A DNA stretch of 6,085 nucleotides from Chitinophaga pinensis (GTDB lineage: Bacteria > Bacteroidota > Bacteroidia > Flavobacteriales_D > Crocinitomicaceae), in the NCBI GenBank assembly GCA_945861175.1, contig CAMATR010000126.1, positions 1 through 6,085 on the forward strand. The letters run 5' to 3'. Under the pieces are notes generated by a model, which worked only from the letters and a program-made list of their open reading frames with translations, was not told where the DNA came from and did not search any database. This document shows, one piece after another, positions 1-5,718 of the stretch (positions within the stretch are counted from its first letter, which is position 1; each line of letters begins with the position of its first letter). Made by a program: the position numbers and the translations under genes.

Positions 1-125
1 CTGATGAATTAGTCAATACGAATACCATCTTGCGTTCCATGGGACTTGGTCAAAATCAGGTCAAGCGAAATAAATCGAATTTCAAACAAAAGAATCAGAA
101 GAAGAAATTTATTAAAAAACCATAA
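1..125 (+). CDS. 3' end of a DUF4290-like protein (5' part outside window)
   Basis: The frame starting at base 3 is open from the left edge to a TAA at 123-125 and gives the last 40 residues of a protein. They begin DELVNTNTILRSMGLG and then become a basic, Asn/Gln/Lys-rich tail ending KKKFIKKP. This short acidic-to-hydrophobic segment followed by a basic tail resembles the C-terminus of the DUF4290 proteins that commonly lie just upstream of murA in Bacteroidota. That assignment is from memory of the family and its gene order, since only the tail can be seen. The function of DUF4290 is unknown. The stop lies 4 bases before the murA ATG, so the two genes are almost certainly co-transcribed. 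The basic tail might bind nucleic acid, but nothing here tests that. That a coding frame ends here is much more certain than the family name. Confidence 0.75.
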   Translation, partial: DELVNTNTILRSMGLGQNQVKRNKSNFKQKNQKKKFIKKP

Positions 126-129
126 AAGA

Positions 130-1437
130 ATGGCGTCTTTTGAAATCTATGGTGGCAAGCCTTTGAAAGGCGAGCTCATTCCTCAGGGAGCAAAAAACGA
201 AGCATTACAAGTATTGTGCGCTCCGTTGCTAACTGCCGAGAAAGTTACTATTTCAAATGTTCCTGATATTATCGATGTCAATAAGCTGATTAGTCTATTA
301 CAGACAATGGGCGTGAAAATTGAAAAGGTTGAAAAAGGCACATTTATTTTTCAGGCTAAAGATATAGATCTTGACTATCTAGAATCTGAGGATTTCAAGA
401 AAAGAGCTGGTGCTTTGCGTGGGTCAATCATGATTGTTGGACCACTTTTAGCTCGTTTTGGAAGAGGATTTATTCCCAAGCCTGGTGGAGATAAAATTGG
501 CCGAAGAAGATTGGACACCCATTTCGAGGGCTTCCAAATGCTTGGAGCCAAGTTTAATTATGATGCAGGTGAACATTTCTATTCAATTGAGGCAAAAAAG
601 CTAAAAGGAACTTATATCCATTTAGATGAAGCATCTGTAACTGGTACTGCAAACATTGTAATGGCTGCTGTCAGGGCCGAGGGTAAAACAACGATTTATA
701 ACGCTGCTTGTGAACCTTATTTGCAGCAGTTGTGTAACATGCTCAACTCGATGGGGGCACAAATTGAAGGTATTGGTTCTAATATGCTTCACATCAATGG
801 TGTAAAGGAATTAGGGGGCTGTTTTCACCGGATCCTTCCCGATATGATTGAGATCGGTTCGTTTATAGGGCTAGCAGCAATGACGGGTTCTGAAATTACG
901 ATTAAAGATGTAAGTTGGGATAACCTTGGAATTATTCCAAATGTTTTTAGGCGATTAGGTATACAGTTGGAGCGACGCGGAGATGATATCTTTATTCCAG
1001 CTCAGGAGAATTATGAAATAGATACATTTATTGATGGATCTATTTTAACGATTGCAGATGCCCCTTGGCCTGGATTTACACCTGATTTACTTTCAATTGT
1101 TTTGGTGGTTGCCACTCAAGCAAAAGGTTCGGTATTGATTCATCAAAAAATGTTTGAATCAAGATTGTTCTTCGTAGATAAATTGATTGATATGGGTGCG
1201 CAAATCATTTTATGCGACCCCCATCGTGCAACTGTTATCGGATTAAATAAACAGCACTCTCTAAAAGGAATTCAAATGACCTCTCCAGACATTCGTGCCG
1301 GTGTATCCTTGCTGATTGCTGCGCTGTCTGCAAAAGGAAAAAGTGTTATTCACAATATTGAGCAAATAGATAGAGGATATCAGGATATTGAAATCCGCCT
1401 CAATAATCTAGGTGCAGATATAAGAAGAGTTGGGTAA
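130..1437 (+). CDS. murA: UDP-N-acetylglucosamine 1-carboxyvinyltransferase (MurA)
   Basis: MurA transfers enolpyruvate from phosphoenolpyruvate to UDP-GlcNAc, the first committed step of peptidoglycan precursor synthesis, in the cytoplasm. The 435-residue product has the usual family length. Visible motifs are QGAKNEAL with Lys22 (the E. coli Lys22 equivalent), the active-site loop KPGGDKIGRRRLDTH (about 117-131), PDMIEIGSF (238-246), PWPGFTPD with Asp319 (equivalent to E. coli Asp305), and DIRAGVSL with Arg389 (equivalent to Arg397). The loop carries Asp121 where most MurA enzymes have the fosfomycin-target Cys115. The start is the ATG at 130, because MASFEIYGGKPLKGE is the normal N-terminus. 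An in-frame TTG at 46 would add 28 basic residues that overlap the end of the upstream gene. The stop TAA shares its last A with the ATG of the next gene, which suggests coupled translation in one operon. Identification is secure. Confidence 0.97.
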   Translation: MASFEIYGGKPLKGELIPQGAKNEALQVLCAPLLTAEKVTISNVPDIIDVNKLISLLQTMGVKIEKVEKGTFIFQAKDIDLDYLESEDFKKRAGALRGSIMIVGPLLARFGRGFIPKPGGDKIGRRRLDTHFEGFQMLGAKFNYDAGEHFYSIEAKKLKGTYIHLDEASVTGTANIVMAAVRAEGKTTIYNAACEPYLQQLCNMLNSMGAQIEGIGSNMLHINGVKELGGCFHRILPDMIEIGSFIGLAAMTGSEITIKDVSWDNLGIIPNVFRRLGIQLERRGDDIFIPAQENYEIDTFIDGSILTIADAPWPGFTPDLLSIVLVVATQAKGSVLIHQKMFESRLFFVDKLIDMGAQIILCDPHRATVIGLNKQHSLKGIQMTSPDIRAGVSLLIAALSAKGKSVIHNIEQIDRGYQDIEIRLNNLGADIRRVG

Positions 1438-1952
1438 TGAAACAAATAGTCATTTTTACTGTTTTGTCAAGCTTTATTTTATTAGGATTTAAAGATGTTG
1501 AAAACATTACTCTAAACCAATCCCTTGAAAAAGCTCCAGATTTTACGCTTATAGCTCCTTCAGGAAAAAAAATAAAACTTTCGAAATTGAAAGGTAAGAT
1601 GGTGTTAATCGATTTTTGGGCATCATGGTGTGGACCTTGTCGCAGAGAGAACCCTAATGTTGTTGAGGCATATGTGAAATACAAGGACAAGAAGTTTTTG
1701 AATGGAAAAGGCTTTGAAGTTTTTAGCGTATCACTCGATAAAAATGAAGATGCTTGGAAAAAAGCTATTGCTGAAGATAAGTTGATTTGGAAAAATCATG
1801 GTTGGGACAAGGATAGTGAAGCATCTAAATTGTACAAAGTGTATTCAATTCCATCTGGGTTTTTAGTCAATGGAGATGGCAATATAGTTGCAAAAGGTCA
1901 AGAGTTGAGAGGTTTGGGTTTACATATAGCCTTAGATAAGCAGTTAAAATAA
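1437..1952 (+). CDS. Secreted TlpA/ResA-like thioredoxin-fold protein
   Basis: A 171-residue thioredoxin-fold protein of the TlpA/ResA/AhpC-TSA group, expected to reduce or exchange disulfides outside the cytoplasmic membrane. Residues 1-18 are a short basic start followed by a hydrophobic stretch (IVIFTVLSSFILLGF), consistent with a signal peptide or an N-terminal anchor. There is no lipobox Cys. The domain opens with APDFTL (33-38) and has the redox motif WCGPC with Cys65 and Cys68 in the strand-helix context LIDFWASWCGPCRRE. The cis-proline is probably Pro139 in YSIPSGFLVNGDG. Gly141 stands where many relatives have Thr (IPxTFLID). The ATG overlaps the murA stop by one base (TAATG), so the gene is the downstream member of the murA operon. 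The target is not evident: cytochrome c maturation and general periplasmic thiol reduction are both possible. The fold is certain and the specific role is open. Confidence 0.92.
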   Translation: MKQIVIFTVLSSFILLGFKDVENITLNQSLEKAPDFTLIAPSGKKIKLSKLKGKMVLIDFWASWCGPCRRENPNVVEAYVKYKDKKFLNGKGFEVFSVSLDKNEDAWKKAIAEDKLIWKNHGWDKDSEASKLYKVYSIPSGFLVNGDGNIVAKGQELRGLGLHIALDKQLK

Positions 1953-1981
1953 TAAGTTTTCTTAGACTCTTCAATTACTAT

Positions 1982-1993
1982 TAATCATGATTA
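1982..1993. repeat. 12-base perfect palindrome between operon and dusB
   Basis: TAATCATGATTA reads identically on both strands and lies 29 bases after the stop of the thioredoxin gene and about 85 bases before the dusB -7 box. It could be a binding site for a dimeric regulator, but such AT-rich palindromes also occur by chance. It has no T-tract, so it is not a terminator. No other copy was noticed in the window. Confidence 0.3.
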
Positions 1994-2001
1994 GAACACT
2001 T

Positions 2002-2030
2002 TAGTTTTTCAAACTACCTCTAGAAAAACT
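2002..2030. other. Two overlapping small inverted repeats (possible alternative hairpins)
   Basis: TAGTTT (2002-2007) pairs with AAACTA (2011-2016) around a TTC loop. Alternatively AGTTTTTC (2003-2010) pairs with GAAAAACT (2023-2030) around a 12-base loop. The two pairings share bases 2003-2010 and exclude each other. The stems are AT-rich and are not followed by a T-run on the + strand, so a classical intrinsic terminator is not supported. This could still be the 3' end of the murA operon transcript. Both pairings are seen directly, and any function is inferred. Confidence 0.3.
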
Positions 2031-2066
2031 CAAAAAGAAATTACCCATTCGTAATTTTCAATTTAA

Positions 2067-2074
2067 TACCTTTG
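2067..2074 (+). promoter_or_regulatory. Bacteroidota-type -7 promoter box for dusB
   Basis: TACCTTTG matches the Bacteroidota housekeeping-sigma -7 consensus TAnnTTTG exactly. A clear -33 TTTG is lacking at the usual spacing: only degenerate TTA (2041-2043) and TTCG (2048-2051) are present. Transcription would be expected to start roughly five bases after the box, at about 2079, which is the first base of the dusB GTG codon. The perfect match and its position in a short intergenic region support it. The missing -33 box lowers confidence. Confidence 0.55.
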
Positions 2075-2078
2075 CCTC

Positions 2079-3071
2079 GTGGTAAAAATCCGTGACATAG
2101 AATTAGGTGAGTTTCCGCTTTTGCTAGCACCCATGGAAGACGTAAGCGATCCGCCCTTTCGTGCCTTATGCAAGAAGAATGGAGCAGATTTGATGTATAC
2201 GGAATTTATTTCTTCAGAAGGTTTGATCCGAGATGCTGCTAAAAGTGTTCAGAAAATGGATATTTATGAATACGAGCGTCCTGTGGGAATTCAAATTTTT
2301 GGTCACGACATCGAAAGTATGAAGGAAGCCACACGCATCATTGAAAAAACAAACCCGGATATTATTGACATCAATTTCGGTTGTCCTGTGAAGAAAGTTA
2401 CTTGCAAAGGAGCGGGTGCGGGAATGCTTCAAGATATTCCGAAGTTGATCAAAATGACAGATGAAATCGTCAGAACGACCAATCTACCTGTTACAGTTAA
2501 AACACGATTGGGTTGGGATGATGAGTCGAAGTTCGTGGTAAGTACTGCTGAAAAATTACAAGATGTTGGTGTTGAAGCAATTTCAATACATGGAAGAACA
2601 AGAGTGCAATTATACAAAGGGGATGCAGATTGGACACTGATTGGTGAAGTGAAAAATAATCCTCGCATGCATATCCCAATATTCGGCAATGGCGATATTG
2701 ATACTCCCGAAAAAGCAGTTGAATATAAAAATCGCTATGGAGTGGATGGAGTGATGATTGGTCGAGCAAGTATTGGTTATCCGTGGGTATTTAATGAAAT
2801 CAAACATTTTATGAAAACTGGGATGCACCTGCCTGCTCCAGGTATTCGTGAACGCGTTGAAATCACGAGACAGCATCTTGAAATGAGTGTTCAGTGGAAA
2901 GGAGAATCACTCGGAGTTGCCGAAATGAAACGTCATTATACCAATTATTTCAAAGGAATTTCACACTTCAAAGATTACCGAATGAAACTAGTTACTTCGT
3001 TTAATTTACAAGAGGTCCTCGATACATTAGATTATATTGCTGCGCATGAGGACGAATTTGAATTTGCTTGA
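2079..3071 (+). CDS. dusB: tRNA-dihydrouridine synthase (DusB/NifR3 family)
   Basis: An FMN-dependent enzyme that reduces uridines in the tRNA D-loop to dihydrouridine using NADPH. The 330-residue product has the usual length. Motifs in order are LLLAPMEDVSDPPFR (14-28, FMN-binding first strand), GIQIFG (70-75), DINFGCP with catalytic Cys102, VKTRLGW (Lys141 and Arg143), IHGRTR (His171), FGNGDI (202-207) and MIGRAS (226-231, phosphate binding). The helical tRNA-binding domain follows, with MKRHYTNYFKG at 283-293. The start is GTG at 2079: it gives the family N-terminus MVKI, the in-frame stop at 2064-2066 leaves no other start upstream, and the next in-frame ATG (codon 19) would remove part of the conserved first strand. 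It appears monocistronic with its own promoter. Family assignment is secure. DusB rather than another Dus subgroup rests on overall resemblance. Confidence 0.95.
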   Translation: MVKIRDIELGEFPLLLAPMEDVSDPPFRALCKKNGADLMYTEFISSEGLIRDAAKSVQKMDIYEYERPVGIQIFGHDIESMKEATRIIEKTNPDIIDINFGCPVKKVTCKGAGAGMLQDIPKLIKMTDEIVRTTNLPVTVKTRLGWDDESKFVVSTAEKLQDVGVEAISIHGRTRVQLYKGDADWTLIGEVKNNPRMHIPIFGNGDIDTPEKAVEYKNRYGVDGVMIGRASIGYPWVFNEIKHFMKTGMHLPAPGIRERVEITRQHLEMSVQWKGESLGVAEMKRHYTNYFKGISHFKDYRMKLVTSFNLQEVLDTLDYIAAHEDEFEFA

Positions 3072-3234
3072 GATGACTGCTAGTGTAAAGTATCTCCATT
3101 AAAATATTCCAATTTTATTATTCCGCGATATCTCGTTTAGTTTCTTCAAATTTAGTGGAGAATATTTGTCAGATTATGGTGTGATATAAGAGGAGTTAAT
3201 GAATTTTGCTTTAGAATGAAAGAAACCCATAGTA

Positions 3235-3264
3235 GTTTGCTTAATTAAGTCAAGTGTTTGCTTA
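3235..3264. repeat. 9-base direct repeat at 21-base period upstream of paaZ
   Basis: GTTTGCTTA occurs at 3235-3243 and again at 3256-3264. The starts are 21 bases apart, about two helical turns, so the copies would face the same side of the DNA. They lie 27-56 bases before the paaZ ATG and overlap the promoter-like elements. This arrangement would suit a regulator binding as a pair, but only two copies exist and no known operator is recognised. Confidence 0.4.
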
Positions 3265-3270
3265 TTTTTA
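3236..3270 (+). promoter_or_regulatory. Possible promoter for paaZ
   Basis: TTTG at 3236-3239 followed after 23 bases by TATTTTTA at 3263-3270 approximates the Bacteroidota pattern (TTTG, spacer, TAnnTTTG), with one mismatch in the -7 box and a spacer at the long end. Transcription would start near 3275 and leave a leader of about 15 bases before the ATG at 3291. A second one-mismatch -7-like box, AATATTTG at 3161-3168, would give a leader of over 100 bases. Neither is strong. Confidence 0.35.
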
Positions 3271-3290
3271 GCATTCAAAATTCAAATGCT

Positions 3291-5339
3291 ATGCAACGCT
3301 ATAAGAGTTATGCTTTAGGTCAGTGGTTCGATGGAGAAGGTATCGAGTCAAACCTATACAATGCCATTACAGGTGACAAAATTGGAGAAATCTCGAGTTT
3401 AGGGCTCGATTATTCAGCGATGCTAGAATATGGTCGTAAAACAGGTGGACGCGTACTGCGGAAAATGACCTTTCAGGAAAGAGGACGAATGCTGAAGGCT
3501 TTGGCAATGCATTTGTTGGCAAATAAAGAGAAATATTACCAAGTAAGTGCTTGGACTGGCGCCACCCGTGTCGATTCGTGGATTGACATTGAGGGAGGTA
3601 TTGGGAATCTTTTTGCAAATGCATCATTGCGTCGACAATTTCCTGATTTACCCTATTATGTAGATGGAGTTGCAGCTCCTTTGTCAAAAAACGGGACGTT
3701 TATCGGCCACCATATTATGGTTCCAAAAGAGGGAGTAGCTGTTCATATAAATGCATTTAATTTCCCAATTTGGGGAATGCTAGAGAAGATAGCAGTAAAT
3801 TTTCTTGCTGGAGTTCCTGCCGTTGTGAAGCCATCAGGTGCAACGTGTTACCTATCTGAGGTAATGGTGAGAGATATTATCGATTCTAAAATTTTACCCG
3901 AAGGTGCTTTACAATTGATTTGTGGTTCAGCGAGAGGGATTATCGACCATGTCTCATCGGAGGATGTAGTTACATTTACAGGCAGTGCGTCTACGGGATT
4001 GATGCTGAAGTCTAATCCACGAATTGCTGAACACAATGTTTCATTCAATTTAGAAGCCGATTCGTTGAATGCAACAATTTTGGGCGAGAAAGCAGTCCTT
4101 GGAACTGAAGAGTTTAGTCTTTTTATCAAAGAAACTGTAAAGGAAATTACTGTTAAAGCTGGCCAAAAATGTACAGCAGTGAGAAGAATTATTGTTCCTG
4201 AAAATTTAGTGGATGAGGTGCAGAAAGCAATTGCAGAGCGTTTGTCAACAACTGTTTTGGGTGATCCAAGTGTCGAGGGGGTTAGAATGGGAGCCTTAGC
4301 TAGTCGTTCTCAAGTAGATAGTGTCCGTGCAAGTGTAGAACAATTGGCACTTTCTCAAGAAATTGTTTTCGGCGATTTAGACCATTTCGATGTATTGGGT
4401 GCCGACAGACTAAAGGGTGCTTTCTTTTCTCCTATTCTTTTTAGAAACAATGACCCATTCAATAAAACGGATGTTCACAATATTGAAGCTTTCGGACCAG
4501 TTGCGACAATTATGCCATATAAAAATTTAGATGAAGCAATAGAGTTAGCAAAAATGGGCAAAGGATCGCTTGTATCTTCAATTGTAACACCATGCAATAA
4601 AGAGGCAAGAGAATATGTTGTTAATGCGGCAAGTATGCACGGACGAATTTTGGTATTGAATAAAGAGTGTGCAAAAGAGAGCACAGGACATGGTTCACCT
4701 ATGCCATTATTAACACATGGTGGTCCAGGTCGCGCAGGAGGTGGAGAAGAGATGGGTGGAAAAAGAGGTGTAATGCACTACTTGCAACGCACAGCCATTC
4801 AGGGACACCCAACGACCATTACAGAAATAACGCAACAGTTCCAGGTAGGAGCTGCCATGCCTGAGGCCAATCCGCATGTATTCCGCAAGCATTTTGAAGA
4901 ATTGGTGGTTGGTGAAACGGTATTCACACACAAACATACCGTGACTGATGCTGACATCGTGAATTTTGCCAATGTTTCAGGGGATAATTTCTATGCACAC
5001 ATGGATGCAACATCTTTGGAAGGAACAATTTTTGAGCGACGAGTTGCGCATGGATATTTTATTTTAGCTAAAGCGGCAGGTTTGTTTGTGGACCCTAAAA
5101 AAGGTCCGGTATTGCTGAACTATGGCATCGACGAGGCACGATTTGTAAAGCCCGTTTATCCCGGAGCGACTATCGGTGTACGCTTTACGGTAAAGGAAAA
5201 AATTGATCAGGAGAAACGATCTGAAGACGACATCGCGAAGGGAATTGTAAAATTCTTGGTTGATGTGTACGATGAAACAGGAGAGACTGTAGCTTTGGCG
5301 ACAATCCTCACGATGGTGAAAAAAATCGATCAAGCGTAA
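3291..5339 (+). CDS. paaZ: PaaZ: fused oxepin-CoA hydrolase / semialdehyde dehydrogenase
   Basis: A bifunctional enzyme of aerobic phenylacetate breakdown. The C-terminal MaoC-like hydratase opens the oxepin-CoA ring, and the N-terminal aldehyde dehydrogenase oxidises the resulting reactive semialdehyde with NADP+ before the product enters beta-oxidation-like steps. At 682 residues it matches the usual length (E. coli 681). The dehydrogenase domain (about 1-515) shows NAFNFPIWG (154-162), VVKPSG with Lys180, GSASTG (231-236), Glu255 in NLEAD and the nucleophile Cys294 in GQKC, close to E. coli Glu256 and Cys295. The hydratase domain (about 530-682) has GDNFYAH with Asp565 and His570. Both active sites look intact, so accumulation of a tropone-type shunt product is not expected. 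The ATG at 3291 gives MQRYKSYALGQW, the typical N-terminus; an in-frame TTG at 3258 is unlikely. No other paa gene is in the window. Identity is secure. Confidence 0.95.
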   Translation: MQRYKSYALGQWFDGEGIESNLYNAITGDKIGEISSLGLDYSAMLEYGRKTGGRVLRKMTFQERGRMLKALAMHLLANKEKYYQVSAWTGATRVDSWIDIEGGIGNLFANASLRRQFPDLPYYVDGVAAPLSKNGTFIGHHIMVPKEGVAVHINAFNFPIWGMLEKIAVNFLAGVPAVVKPSGATCYLSEVMVRDIIDSKILPEGALQLICGSARGIIDHVSSEDVVTFTGSASTGLMLKSNPRIAEHNVSFNLEADSLNATILGEKAVLGTEEFSLFIKETVKEITVKAGQKCTAVRRIIVPENLVDEVQKAIAERLSTTVLGDPSVEGVRMGALASRSQVDSVRASVEQLALSQEIVFGDLDHFDVLGADRLKGAFFSPILFRNNDPFNKTDVHNIEAFGPVATIMPYKNLDEAIELAKMGKGSLVSSIVTPCNKEAREYVVNAASMHGRILVLNKECAKESTGHGSPMPLLTHGGPGRAGGGEEMGGKRGVMHYLQRTAIQGHPTTITEITQQFQVGAAMPEANPHVFRKHFEELVVGETVFTHKHTVTDADIVNFANVSGDNFYAHMDATSLEGTIFERRVAHGYFILAKAAGLFVDPKKGPVLLNYGIDEARFVKPVYPGATIGVRFTVKEKIDQEKRSEDDIAKGIVKFLVDVYDETGETVALATILTMVKKIDQA

Positions 5340-5348
5340 CCTTAAATC

Positions 5349-5368
5349 TAAAGCATCGTATCGCTTTA
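5349..5368 (+). terminator. Weak hairpin after paaZ, possible terminator
   Basis: TAAAGC (5349-5354) pairs with GCTTTA (5363-5368) around an 8-base loop, starting 10 bases after the paaZ stop. The sequence after it is A/T-rich but has no clean T-run (AAAACTAATATTTTAC), so the case for an intrinsic terminator is weak. It may only be a 3'-end stabilising hairpin. Confidence 0.3.
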
Positions 5369-5404
5369 AAAACTAATATTTTACTTTTAAATCTTTAAAT
5401 TCAT

Positions 5405-5713
5405 ATGAAAATTGAAACCACTAATGCATTAGACGGAACAATTAATATTGATGAAGTAGCAAAAAAGGTCACCGTTACTTATTCAACATTGAGAGCTGCA
5501 GGGTTTACTTCTGTAGTAACTATAGATTCATTATCAAAACCCAATGTAATTGAAATTAATATAACTAAAGTTGGTTCAGGAACAGTTAACTCTGTTGAAG
5601 TGATACTTTCTGCTATTCCTTCAGGAGCTTATGGGGCTGTAAAAATCACCTCATTGGCAAGCGGAAGAGTTCCGAATCCAATAACGAAAATATCACATCC
5701 AATAACTTTTTAA
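5405..5713 (+). CDS. Small protein of unknown function, probably all-beta
   Basis: I do not recognise this 102-residue protein. It begins MKIETTNALDG and ends HPITF. It has no Cys, Trp or Gln, and no Met after the first. There is no signal peptide or membrane segment, so it is probably cytoplasmic. Alternating hydrophobic stretches (KKVTVTY, SVVTIDSL, NVIEINITKVG, SVEVILSAIP, AVKITSLASG) separated by Gly, Pro, Ser or Asn suggest a small beta-sandwich or similar all-beta domain; this is inferred from pattern only. The ATG at 5405 is preceded by a very AT-rich stretch with a one-mismatch -7-like box (TACTTTTA, 5382-5389), so it may have its own promoter after paaZ. The stop lies 5 bases before the start of a secreted protein gene, which suggests a shared transcript. 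It seems to be a real gene from its length, codon use and tight spacing to the next gene. Confidence 0.7.
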   Translation: MKIETTNALDGTINIDEVAKKVTVTYSTLRAAGFTSVVTIDSLSKPNVIEINITKVGSGTVNSVEVILSAIPSGAYGAVKITSLASGRVPNPITKISHPITF

Positions 5714-5718
5714 TTCCC

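Noticed and set aside
46..129. In-frame TTG that would start murA 28 codons earlier
   Set aside because: The extra residues are basic and low-complexity, coincide with the end of the upstream gene in another frame, and are not part of the MurA family N-terminus, which begins at the ATG at 130.
1400..1690. Minus-strand open frame across the murA/thioredoxin junction
   Set aside because: It covers the well-supported ends of two plus-strand genes, including the WCGPC motif, and its own product has no recognisable features.
2214..2876. Several overlapping open frames on the minus strand within dusB
   Set aside because: They lie opposite strongly conserved dusB coding sequence, overlap one another, and show no recognisable domains; they are by-products of dusB codon use.
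3100..3117. TAAAAT and ATTTTA inverted repeat after dusB as a terminator
   Set aside because: The stem is pure A/T, has a 6-base loop and lacks a following T-run, so it would be too unstable to call a terminator.
3191..3219. AGGAG followed by ATG and a six-codon open frame upstream of paaZ
   Set aside because: It looks like a Shine-Dalgarno with a leader peptide, but Bacteroidota rarely rely on Shine-Dalgarno pairing, the peptide (MNFALE) has no attenuator-like codon run, and no terminator hairpin follows.
3273..3286. ATTCAAA repeated in tandem just before the paaZ ATG
   Set aside because: Two copies of a short AT-rich heptamer in AT-rich leader sequence are easily explained by chance or slippage, and no function follows from them.
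3258..3290. In-frame TTG that would start paaZ 11 codons earlier
   Set aside because: The extra residues have no counterpart in PaaZ, and the TTG lies within the putative promoter and repeat. The ATG at 3291 gives the typical N-terminus.
3367..5333. Minus-strand and alternative-frame open frames within paaZ, including 4667-4864 on the plus strand
   Set aside because: All lie inside a full-length, motif-complete paaZ and give compositionally odd proteins without recognisable features.
5342..5394. TTAAATCT occurring at 5342-5349 and 5387-5394
   Set aside because: An 8-base A/T-rich repeat in a very A/T-rich intergenic region is not significant without further copies.
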